Assembly: GCA_018340805.1 (NCBI GenBank)
Contig: JACMZG010001911.1
Span: 28,311,094 to 28,375,093, forward strand
Direction of reading: 5' to 3'
Length of the DNA stretch: 64,000 nucleotides
Origin: Microvelia longipes
Lineage: Eukaryota; Arthropoda; Insecta; Hemiptera; Veliidae
The translations under genes and the position numbers were made by a program. The notes under the pieces were generated by a model, which did no database searches, was not told where the DNA came from, and saw nothing but the letters and a program-made list of their open reading frames with translations. Of this stretch, positions 1 to 12,400 are shown in pieces; position 1 is the stretch's first letter; each line of letters starts with the position of its first letter.

Positions 1-282
1 GTCAGTTTAATGTATTGTCTTGATTGATTTATGCATAGTCATGACAATGACTAAAATACTTTTTTTGTAAATATTTTTGTCAAAAGGTATGCAAATCTAT
101 GTGATAAATCTGGAATTAAAATAAATATTATGTAAAGAAACTTGTCAGGTTTTCATTTTTTTAAATACTCTACAAGGCCACTAATAAATTTTGCTCACTT
201 TCTGGTCAGCTTATGGTACAAATAGCTTAAAATTCATAAATATCTGTTCAGAATATTTCTGATTGCTATTAAGGATTCTAAC
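1..282 (-). other. Kidins220 intron, no other feature
   Basis: AT-rich intron sequence downstream of coding exon 25. No acceptor followed by recognisable Kidins220 C-terminal coding sequence is visible. Confidence 0.7.
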
Positions 283-448
283 CTTGAGGCTGCTGTTGAA
301 ACCTCAAAGATGATCTGTTGAAAAGAGGTAGGGGAGGAGGTTTATCAGATGAAACACTCTGATTAGACCAACTAGTGTCCACCTGATTACGCAAACCTAA
401 GATTAACATCCTGAATAACTCCCAGTCTCCAAAACTCATATGCAGAAC
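283..448 (-). CDS. Kidins220: Kidins220 coding exon 25, end of SAM-like domain (residues 1259-1313)
   Basis: A 166-nt exon reading [20 protein letters not shown], then a linker with [11 protein letters not shown] and QQQPQ. Acceptor TTTTAG, donor CAAG|GTTAGA, ends in phase 1. There is no stop codon, so at least one more exon lies left of the window. Confidence 0.9.
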
Positions 449-3400
449 CTAAAATAAAAATAATAAATTTCATTCAAGTTATGATGGTATAACAAAGGAA
501 AGCCTACGCCAAATTACAATAATAGAGAAGTAAAAACAAAAACATGTAAAAAATTTTAACCATTAGAAACCTTCCATTTTGATAAATTTAGAGCTTTTGG
601 ACTGTTATGAATTACATCAGTCCAAAAATTCAGAAGAAAGCATTCAACATTTATTATTTTTTAAACTTTGGTTTAATCCTTAAACAATTTTATGAACTGA
701 CAAAGCTCAGGATCCCTGGGCGAAAGTTTTTCAACAATTTATTTTTAATACATTTTTTAAAGGACTGAAGTATTTATTAATAATTTAATTATTATAAGAA
801 ACCTTGGTTACAAATGAGTTGAAAAATACACATAAGATTTATAGAGTTTAACTAATATGTACTTTTTACAAGGAGTATTTAACTAAATGAATAAACCATT
901 TATTTGCACGTATACATAATAACACAATTAAGCATACAAAGATAAGTAAAAATTTGTGCAAAGTCGGCGCTAAGCCCGTATTTAACTAATTGACACTAAT
1001 TTATTAAGGACTAGTTGACACAACTTAGTTAATAAAATCATTACAATTATTGGTAACATTTATAGATAAAGCTAAACTACATATTCTGAGGAAAATAAGA
1101 TAGATACATTCATTTGTACTACTGGAAAGCAGAGAATTTGTTTTAAAGAAAGCTCTGGAACTAACCCCACCTTACATCGACATTCTTCCCATTTCTCTCA
1201 ATTTTTATTGTAATTTTAAGGACACAAGAATCTACTTGACATTGGTTATAACTATAAACAGAAAATATTTTGTTAAATTAGTGTTGTGCCTGGAGTAATT
1301 TGCTTAAAATAAGATGACGAGAGCGCATTCTCGTACTTGTCATGGTGAAACTACCAAAATACATACTATCACTCATTTTTATCTGGATACGAAATAATTA
1401 ATGCCAAGACCTCCTTTTAGCAAATTTTCTTTAATAAAAATCACTAATGAGATGGCTTGTGAGGTGGGGGGGGGGGGAGGCCAGGAATGTGTCAAAAATC
1501 CGTTTTAAAGATCCCTAATAGCAAAAAGTACGTATTGCAAATTTTTTCAAAACAATCATTTAAATTCAAGATTATTTTTCGCCAAAAAAATGGTTTATGT
1601 TTTTGGGGCACTAAATTGAATGAACCTGGCCCCAAGTTGAAAAAACCATGGAAAATAATAGAAAACCTAATTAAAGGTCAGTAAAAAATAATTCTCGAGA
1701 AGGGTGTCGTTTTCTATGTTTTTCGGGGTGCTGAATTCAATAAAACCAGTCTGGAATTGATAAGATTATTTAAAGCTAAGGTTCCTAGGTTCAAATCTTG
1801 GTACTGGTGCTAATTTTTAATATTTTTTTTTTACAGTATTTAAGTTTATAACTTCCAAATAATTCTGGTGCAGAGGTCAGCATGACGGATCTCCATTTAA
1901 TCTATGATGTAAATATGTGCATTTTCTTTGAAAATTTTGAAAAAATCAAATAACTAGTTGTGACCCTATTGTTCATGTTATTAAATACATACTAAAAAAT
2001 TCCGGCTTGCAGACCTCTGCCCTAGAATTTTTTTATTTACATATTTTTTTACTCATACTAACCAAAATAATCAAGTCACAAAGTTTGTTTACACTTAAAT
2101 AAATATTTTTATTCATGCTTTTAGGCTGGTTTGAACACAACAATAATATAACTGTATTGTACAATATAAGCTCAATAAACTTATTATTTATTTATATACT
2201 TTAAAACATAATAACAACAATAATAACAGCTTATATGAAATAAAATCTAACCTGTTTAAGTTCTTCTAGATTACAATACATTAAAACTCTTCCATTTATA
2301 TTATTAGTTTGAATAAGTTGAACATAGTTAGGTACCTGAAATAAGAAAAAAAATAATAACAAACAAAAAGTAAATTTGACCATGGATTATAACAGTTCAA
2401 GAGAGATACAACAATTACATAATGAAAATTATACAGGAAAAAATAAAAAAAAAAAATGTCTCTTGTAGTTTCCTCTTTGTTTAACATGTATTAAGCAAAA
2501 GAAAATCAAATTAAGATGCAAAAGATTGTGTGTTGCAAAATAAGGAAAGTTAAACAAATTATATATTCCAGTTCAGCAAAGAATTAATGAAAAACGATTA
2601 TATTTTGACTTTAATGTCATTACAGATTACCAATGGATTTAGACCTAAAATGTAATATATAAATATTGAAAAAGTATATTACCAGAGAAGGCTGAAGTTC
2701 AGTTAGCCTTTGAATTAAATTACTCACTCCATTGACATCAAGCGACTCTAGTCTTATATCAGCAAACTCACTCTGAAAAGTACAGGAGAGTTAAAAACCA
2801 ATCAAATTTTTACTTTTCCTCACCCATTTCCTTAGGTATAAGGAAAAGTGTTATTTTCCCTAAAAATCCGAAACCTAGGTTTCACCATATTTATCTGTTT
2901 CAGGCATGAGACAAGTTTTAAAGGAGGTACCAATCAGATACCTCACCATTATTTCTAATTTATGATATTGCACAATTTAAACAGATTTTATTTTAATTCT
3001 TACGTTACGTTAGAGTTACGTTAATGGCGGCGTTCGCGAATGTCATGCATTGCGTTACCTCTGCATAAAATCTTTTTTTTGTATGTGTTTTAAATATTTA
3101 AACTTGATAATTTTTTGTTTACTGGTTTCTAATAACTTAGTGTTTCTATTAAAGAACTTATAATTTTAAAGAAACGGAATTTCAAGTCAAAATCGAAGTA
3201 AAATAAATTGTTAGAATCGCTTTATTTCCATTTTCTATAAATTTTAACAATTTAGTCTACGGATTTTGCAACTGCGCAGGTCAGAGGCTAGTTAGCATGC
3301 CACTGGAAGGGGCAAGCCATTCATAACTACACCGCTGCAGTGATATCTCATTCATAATTTCCACAAGGTCCACAACCCCCTTCTACCAGTAACTGCAACG

Positions 3401-6400
3401 TAAATATTCGCCACTGAATCACAGACGATAAGAAATACACCTGTCATTTAGATAAGAAATCAGTTGGTAACAATAATATTTTATCATACAAATTTATAGA
3501 TAGTCAAATTTTCACCCAAGAAATGTCTATTACTTATAAAGATTTTGAAAAGCTTTTAGATAGTAAGTTAGAGACTAAATTAGACGAAAAGTAGCTAACA
3601 TTGCCACTAAATCTGATATAGATGCAATTCATTCAAAAATTGACGAATTGAAACTGGAAACAGTAAATTGAAAAACAAAATCGAAATGTTAGAAAAGAAA
3701 GATAAAGAATAAAGAACAACGTTTAGAGTTAAAAAGACAAAACACTTAGTCTTTAGAGGACTTAATCATGCAAATATAAAATCGAAGCAATAGAGATTGT
3801 AGAAAAGTTTTTGCCAGAGACCTTAAAATTTATACTGAATTGTGGATTAACAGAGCCAAACTTATACTGAGCAATAATAACAAACAGCTTATCATCGCTC
3901 ATTTTCCTCGCGATCATGACATGCCCTTGATCTTAAGCAATTGCTCCGAGCTCGCGAATACTGAGTTTAGTGTTCATAGAGATTATTCTCCTCAAGTTAC
4001 GATCAAACGATCTATATTATTTGCTATTAAGAAAGAGATAATAAAAGTTAATGAAAACATTAACATCTCGGTTGTAGACATCACATGTTTGTCAATAACT
4101 GTCGGTTTTATTTGAGTTATAACAACGAAATTTTTCATAAAAATCAACCGGGACTTCAAAAAACTAAACGAAATCAGTGGTGCCAATATACCATCGGATT
4201 TTTAACTAAACTGAAGGAGTTAAAGCTTGAAGCTCGCAACTCAAAGAAAAATCAACCGTCTCCGAGTTCATCAACTAAAAAAAAGAGTGATAAACAACTC
4301 AAAAAAAACGAGCAAGAACCGAAGAAACACCCTCGCCATCATAGCAATTAAATCACTATAGAATAATTTTGATGAGAACTCACCAAGACATACGAAACCA
4401 GCTCTTATCGCATTCTGGAATTGTTCTGGACTCAATAATTTTGTTGAATATAGCAACCAATTTAAGGAGTGTGATATTATATGCCTATGTGAAACTTGGC
4501 GTCTAAGTCAAATCTCTTACTTCATCATTCTTCTCGAAATATACTGTACACAGCTCTAATGCAATAAGAGATAAATCACGAGGTAGAGCCAGTGGCGGCT
4601 TGGCCATCATGACTACAAACTTTAAGTCTGTTATTGTCGAGTCAAACGAGTACTGGTTATTTATTCGACTTACATCTTCAAATGATCATTTTATTTTAGG
4701 AACTGTTTTTTTAAACCTACATTAAATCTTGAAATTATTTTAGAAATATTTATTGTAACTGTTTCTAACATTACTGAAAAATATCCAAATGATATGTTCT
4801 GGATTATAGGTGATTTTAATTGTAGGGGGGAGACTTAAATTTTGTATCCCTTTTGAATATAATGATACTAATTTACATAAGTATCGGAAAGTACTAGACA
4901 TAAAGGAAGACAAACGGGAAGATTGCTTGTTGATTCGTTAGAAGCACTCGGTTTTGTACTTATCAATGGCCGTTCACAATCTGATTACCCAGGTAGCTTT
5001 ACTAATTTCACCCAAAATGGTGCTAGTACTATCGACTTAGCTTGGTGTAAAATCTCGGACTACATAAGGTTCTTGATTTACATGTTAACACCTCCATACC
5101 TATTCATCATCACCTACCTTTAAATATTTATATAGATTTAAGCGTACCTTATTACATCAACTCAAATCATACCGAAACGGTTAGTTACGTTATTCAATGG
5201 AATCAAGACTTATCGTATCTATATTACGACATAATGTCATTTTCAAATTTGGTTGTGTTTAAACCAGATATGTCAATAAAAGATATGTATGGTAATTTTA
5301 CAAATGCTATCCTCACTGCTATAGACTCACTTGGTATGAGTAGAACTATAACTTATAAAAATAAATTCTTGATACTTGTAATAACAAACCTTGGTATGAT
5401 AATGAATGTAGACTAGCCCGACGAGAATACCGAAAATTAATCAGAAAGTGTAAAAAATATAAGTTTGCTGAACCTTTTAAAAGTGAATGCTACGCAGTTG
5501 CGAAATCATTAAGGAAAACTATGAAGCAGAAAAAAGAAAAGCTCACAATAGTAAAATTATAAAAGGTCTTAGTCTGGTTAAAAACACAAAAGAATTTTGG
5601 TCAACCTTTAATAAAAACAAGCGAAAACCCTGTCAAGGTTCTGTTAAAATTAATATCAAGGAATGGGAACAATACTATAAACTTTACTCCTGCCAACTAG
5701 ATACCAGTAATATGCCACATATTGATACCGACGCGTCGGACCCAGGCTTAGATTCACCTATCACTCTGTTCGAAGTTACCGAAGCGCTGGGGAAAGCCAA
5801 TAAGAACTCTAAGCCTGGTTCCGATGGCATTGGGTTTCAATTTTTGACAAATTTACCAGGTAATTGGTTGCTATATCTAACTAGCTTGTTCAATAAAAAT
5901 ATACGACACTAGTGATTTGCCGGAAGACTGGTCTGATATTGTAACTATTTTATTGTTTAAGAAAGGTGACAAAGAAATATGAACAACTACAGAGGGATTT
6001 CCTTAGTTAATTGTTGCTTAAAGATTTTTACTTCTATACTGAATACCCGACTTTCTTACTGGATGGAGAACAATAAAATGATACCAGATGTTCAGCTGGT
6101 TTCCGGAAAGGTAAAAGTTGCATTGATAATGTTTTTATTTTAAATTGCATTATACAAAACCATTTGAGGTTGCCTAGAAGGAAAATCATTGCAGCTTTTA
6201 TCGATTCCGGAAAGCGTTTGACACCATTATACATTATTTTTATTTAAAAAGCTTAAAAAATGAATTTAAGTAAAAAATGTTAACTTTATAAGAAATTGTA
6301 CGAAAACGCTAAAACTAAGATAAATATAATTGTGAAATGTCTGACCCAGTAGAAATTTTACGCGGGCTTTTACAAGGCGAAATTTCCTCGCCTAATCTTT

Positions 6401-9400
6401 TTAATTTGTTTATCGCAGATATAGAGGAGTTTTTTAAGGCTAAAGGCATTACAGGTATAAGCCTAAATGGGGTAATTGAAATAATACTATTACTTTTTTT
6501 GTGATGACTTGATCATATTAGCCGAATCTGTTGTTGACATGAATAGGAAATTAAGAATACTACAAGAATATTGTGAAATAAATGGCCTTGAGGTCAATCT
6601 AGATAAGTCTAAAGTCATGATATTTAGTAAGGGTCAGCTTAGTGCTAAAAGTAAAAACATTTACTACGGTAATAATGCTCTAGAAGTAGTGCCCAAATTT
6701 AATTATTTAGGAGTATGTTTCTCTCAAAAAGGCGTTTTTGAACAAGCTTTGAAACAGTCGGTTAGCCGTAGCAAGTCTGCTACAGCAGTTGTAAAAAAAC
6801 TCTTTAATTGTTGCCAAGAACTCCTCGTTTGAAGCTGTTCAAAAATATATCAAGCATGTATTGTTCCTACTCTAACTTATGGTGCAGCAGTGTGGGCCCT
6901 GAGATATTTAGGGACCTTGAAGTAGCCCAGAACTACTTTTTTAAAAACTTTTTGCCCTCAAAGAAAATGTGCCTCACTATATGGTAAGAGCTGAGTTTAA
7001 TATACAGCATATATCTATAATTGTTCTGAAACAAGCTCTTAACTGGGTCAACCACATACATCATTCGGACTCCAATAGTTTAATTAAAAACTGTTTTATC
7101 AGGCTTAAATACTTAGGACACCTTACATCCAATACCACGACTTATATTGGTACACTCAGCTCAAATTATTTTTAAACTGTTTAGATATTAATTCAGACAC
7201 CACTTTATCTCATTATATAGATAATATCGCCATAGAGAGAATTCTTACTAAATACCAAGTCCATCTACAGAAAATAGATCAGCAAAAAATAGCCAACTCC
7301 TCATTTTAATCCATTTTATAAAACCTTAAACGTGATAAGCAACTGTGACGAGGATTACCTTTATTGTGATATTCCGTATGGAGTAAAAAAATAATAGCTC
7401 AGTTAAGGACTTCAGGATACAACAGAATTAAAATAACGTTTAAAGGCATCATGTATAAGATCAACACGGATGAAATGTGCACCCTGTGCAATCTTCACCA
7501 GTTTGAAGATCTTTACCACTTATGTTTACATGCCCTATATATTTAGCTTTTAGAGATTATTATTTAGACCTGGAGTTTAACTGACCTAACGAACAATGTA
7601 ACAGCGTTAGCCTCAGTTCTCTGTATCCATTTTAAAAAACAAGGATTAAGTATATATAATTTCATGCTTAATTCGCTAAAATTAAGAGCTCAGCTTTTAA
7701 ATGAGTAGACTCTTTAACTAATTATTTTATTTAATAGTAGTTCTTTGATCACACTTTTTATTATTTTGATTGGAAAAGGTAGTTCAATATATACTTTTAA
7801 TTTTTATCTCTTTTTTTTTATTCTATGCTTTTTTCTTGTTTTTCCGATTAATAATGCTCATTATTACTTTATTATTGTCTTGAAGTTTCTTTTCTTTTGT
7901 TAGATAACTCTTTCTTTAATATGACATTTTTTCAGTTTATATATTTAAAGCAATGTAATTTATTTTTGTATAATTTCTGTTTTTCTATGTAACTCTAACT
8001 TTAGGTCACTGAAAATGTGAAAAATAAAGTTATTTTTGAATTGAATTGAATTGAATATAAGGAAAAGTGTTATGTTCACCCTAAAAATCCGAAACCTAGG
8101 TTTCACCATATTTATCTGTTTCAGGCATGAGACAAGTTTTAAAGGAGGTACCAATCAGATACCTCACCATTATTTCTAATTTATGATATTGCACAATTTA
8201 AACAGATTTTATTTTAATTCTTGAAAAGTAATACATTTAAAAATTCGCTAATATTCACAATATGCCACTTACAAAATTACTAAAATGACAAACTGCTACA
8301 GGACAACAATCATGTGGCTGTTTTGCAGCCACAAGGAGGTGTGGGCACCACAAAGCAGCCACTCTTGGAAGTGGCCAAGAGGCCATTAAGCAGCCACTTT
8401 TGGGAGTGACCAAGAGGCTTTTGGCCTCTTGTCTAAAATATTTTTGAATTTTTATTTCCATTAATTAGAACAATTAATATTGAATTCTAACAGAAAAAAA
8501 CCTTAACCTTAGTCAATTCTACAAATTGCAAACCAATTTAATTTGTTGATCCTAAGCTCAATTACAAAAATACGTGCACAATTTTACTTCTTAAATGGCA
8601 AACATATTTGAAGTCTTATAAGGATGGAGTAGAGCTTAAAATATAGATGGACAGAATTAGAAAAAAAAGTAAGGAGTCTCTCCACAGAAAACTTTGTTTA
8701 TTTACTATTTACTCAAAGCGCTTTCAACCCAACAAGAGGCCATCATAAGAAATAACAAAATTGAGATTTTGTATATTTACCTATAGTACAAGAGATAATT
8801 GGGAATAAAATAATTACTAAAATAAAATAACTATTTCAACTTAAACATAAATATAAAAATAAGTATTAAATTATGAAATGATAAACAAAAACAAAAGCTT
8901 TACTAACAGGAACAGGAGGAAGTGAATTATAAACAGATGATGGAGTGTCTTTAATATCGACCAATGTTTGATTGTGATGGGGTGAGTAGTGAGACTGCGA
9001 GTGGTAAGAATATCTAGGAGGCCCTGGGGTGTTGGGGGGCCAGTGTTGAGCTCCACTGCTCGGGCCCAGACTTCCTTCTCGACCAATAACACCAAGCTTC
9101 TTCTCAACAACACATTAAGCAAATATTTACCACACAGACAAAACATTACAAAATGCACATATTTATATTACAACCCCTATAAGAGTAAATGGTATACTGC
9201 ACCGACATTAGGTTATTATTCAAATAAATATTTACTTCATTTTATCATAAATAATTTTTTTTTAAATTGATCATTTATTTGAATATTAAAAAAAATGTCT
9301 AATTAGTTAATACCTAATCTAGTGGCATAATAGGTTTGTTCGGCACTAGAGTAACTTGGTGTAAGAACTATGTTCAGGCATATCCTCAATCCTACTGCCC

Positions 9401-12400
9401 TAAACTTTACTACACTGTGTTCCTTAACAAATATCGGGCACGAAGAATCTTACCCTAAACTGCACATTTTAATTATCCTAAAAGACAAAGTAAAGTAGAG
9501 CAAAATAAAGTTTTAGAGGGAAATCTCTCTTATCACAAGTGATAAAAATAATATATGGGTTATCGATGTATTTTAACAAAATTATAGAGCAAAATTATTT
9601 AACAAAATTAATTATAATTTTATTATAAATTAATAAAACAAAATATTAGTTGTAATATTTGTGTTTTAAAATGTTATGGGCTCTAAATGAACTATCAATG
9701 ATGAATTTTCAAGTGCTTGTTATTCTATTCTTATTGTTATTGTTGTTCAATGTTGTTCTATTCATATGTACTATCTTTAATAAAAGAAAGAATCAATATA
9801 CCTCTTGAAGTAGTGATCATATTGTCTTATATAGCCTGAAATCAGATTCACTAGTCTCAACAAAAAGCTAATAAATGTAGGTACTTAATTTGAACAAAAA
9901 TTATTTAAAACTAGCAATTGACCCACTTTACAATAGATGGAGTAGATTAATAAAATAATAAATATTTACTAAAACTTCATTTTTTCATGGAAATTTGAAC
10001 AGGTCTGTCTAAAACAATGTAGATTACATTAAATAACCACATTTTTAAACAAAATAACTCAATGAAACATTAAAGTGAGTCACAAATGTAATTATATTGA
10101 AAATTATTATTATTTATTTCATTCAGCTAAGAAGGTTATTTACACTCTACGTATTATAAGGAATGTTATTTACACTTTTTACCCTTTTTCTGTTAGCTCG
10201 CTCATCTAATCTAGAACTAACTAACTTTACCCTAGCTTACTCCAAAATGAACACTTTGAGTAAAAAGAAGAATAGTACAGAGTAGAGTAGTGTACTCCAG
10301 TTCATGTGCCGAACAAACCTAACAATGAATTAAATTTAAAATGATAAACTAAACATTATTTGTAATAAAAAATTATTTTCTCAACACTCTATACTTGATA
10401 TTTATAGTCTACTGTACATTACAGCCATGAAAATGTTTCTGACAGTGAAAAATAAATAAATGACAGTTCTACCTGATAATTTTAACTCTTCTGAGAATTT
10501 TGGAAAATAAAATTTAAAAAAAATCTCCAATAAAGTACTTATTTGGCAATTTTATTTTATCTTTATTAAAACTTAAAATAAATAAGAACTTTAAATCTAT
10601 TGGAGAAGTTCATTTTTAATTTAATTTTTTATTTCATAACCAAAGCCATGATCATGGTTACAACTACAGTATATAGCAAACAAAATGGTGAGGTTTTTAT
10701 CAAAATTATTTTGTGGAAAGTTATTTAACAAGTAACAATTAAATGGTTTCACAATGGTTAATAATGGTTTGAAAAAATACTTTCATATAAAACAAGCATA
10801 TGTTCATTATTTCACAAAAAAAGTTGTAAGTTGAAAGGAAAATTAATCCATAAGTATTAAACATAATCCCCAAGAACAAAACACGCTTTGTGAGGCTTCA
10901 CAATACAAAATATTAAGCTTGTTCCATAGATGAAAATAACAGTCCTAAATCCACAATCCAAAATATATTTCATTTCAACTTGAAACAATTTTCAAATTAA
11001 AAAAAAAGTCTTTATTTCCAAAACTAAACAATTTAACACATAGATAGAAATAGTTGACAATATAATATAAGCATATATTTTTACAACAGTGTATTACTAT
11101 TTAATTTACATTTAAATTACAATTTATTAACTGTATTATTCATATTTAACAACATTGAAAATTATTTCAACTTCCACTTAGAAATAATGCTATAAACAAA
11201 GTTCTAATCATGGCATCAACCAGTAACCTCATAGAATAAAATTCTACCATAGATACAACAGTTTAATACAGGGATTTAAAATTAAGATCATACAATGTGA
11301 CAATACACATTATGACTGGTTAGCTTGTTGATATTATCCTCCCCCCCTCTTCTTAGGAAGTTAGAATATATTGGGTATTACATCCCTTACGGTTCAAAAA
11401 CAAAATTAATAACATATTAACTAATACAATAGTAAATAAACTTTAAGAGATTGATATTTTTTAGCTAAGTCCAAATGAGTTGAAAAGAGTAGATGAGAAA
11501 AAAGGATGTTCAATAGCATCAGCAAAGGAGGTCTAGAAACCATATTCATCTAATTCTTGCAATATTATTGTTATTATCATTTGATACTACCGAGTTTTGG
11601 AAAATATGAATAGTCAACGAATCATTTATTAATATTCTGGTTTTATAATAGTGTCTAAAAATGATTAATCGTTTATCCAAAAAATAAACAGACAATAGTT
11701 CAAACCTGTCTACTGCGAATGTTAACATTAGGTTTCCTGGGAGTTGTCCAGGATAAATCATTATTAGCACTGAACTGAATTGGCCAACCTGTAGGACCAA
11801 ATGCTTCCTCTGCATTCTGTAGCTCTTCTACAATTACAGACATATTTTATCAGAAAAATAAATTTACAAAGAGTGTAAATTACAATTACGGGAAAATTAC
11901 AATTGTAACTTTCCTCTTGCAATTGCAAACAATATTGTAAGAAGTCAGAGAGGTTCTTTACACAATGCCTGACAATTATACCTGAAAATTCAGTTATAAA
12001 ACATATAAAAAAATAATATAAAATATAATGATAATAAAGAAAATAAAATATTTGGCATATCTTAATATGCCAAATTATTATTTTATTAAATACCATCTAT
12101 ATAAATTAAAGAAATGTGAAAAATATAAATTTTCTGAGGTATGAATCATCATATTTAACTGAGTTATAAATCATCATACATCACTGAATACAACCCATTT
12201 TTTCAAAACATGAATAGTTGACATAATATATCTCTAATATATTTATCGCGTTAAAAGATATTAGAACTATATAGATTAATTTTAGAAAGAAATGAAGAGA
12301 AATAATATATTAAAAGAGAGATTAATAAAATATGCAGTATAAAATAATAAATATAAATAATTTTTTCACCTTTGATAACTTTCTTTATATATGGATCTAA

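Noticed and set aside
1775..1830. tRNA gene
   Set aside because: Only a B-box-like ggttcaaatct and a T-run are present. There is no A-box or cloverleaf.
2817..2900. Left 165-bp repeat as an ordinary copy of the dispersed family
   Set aside because: Only its first ~80 bases resemble the family. The rest is unrelated sequence that is nevertheless repeated exactly at 8222, so duplication at insertion explains it better.
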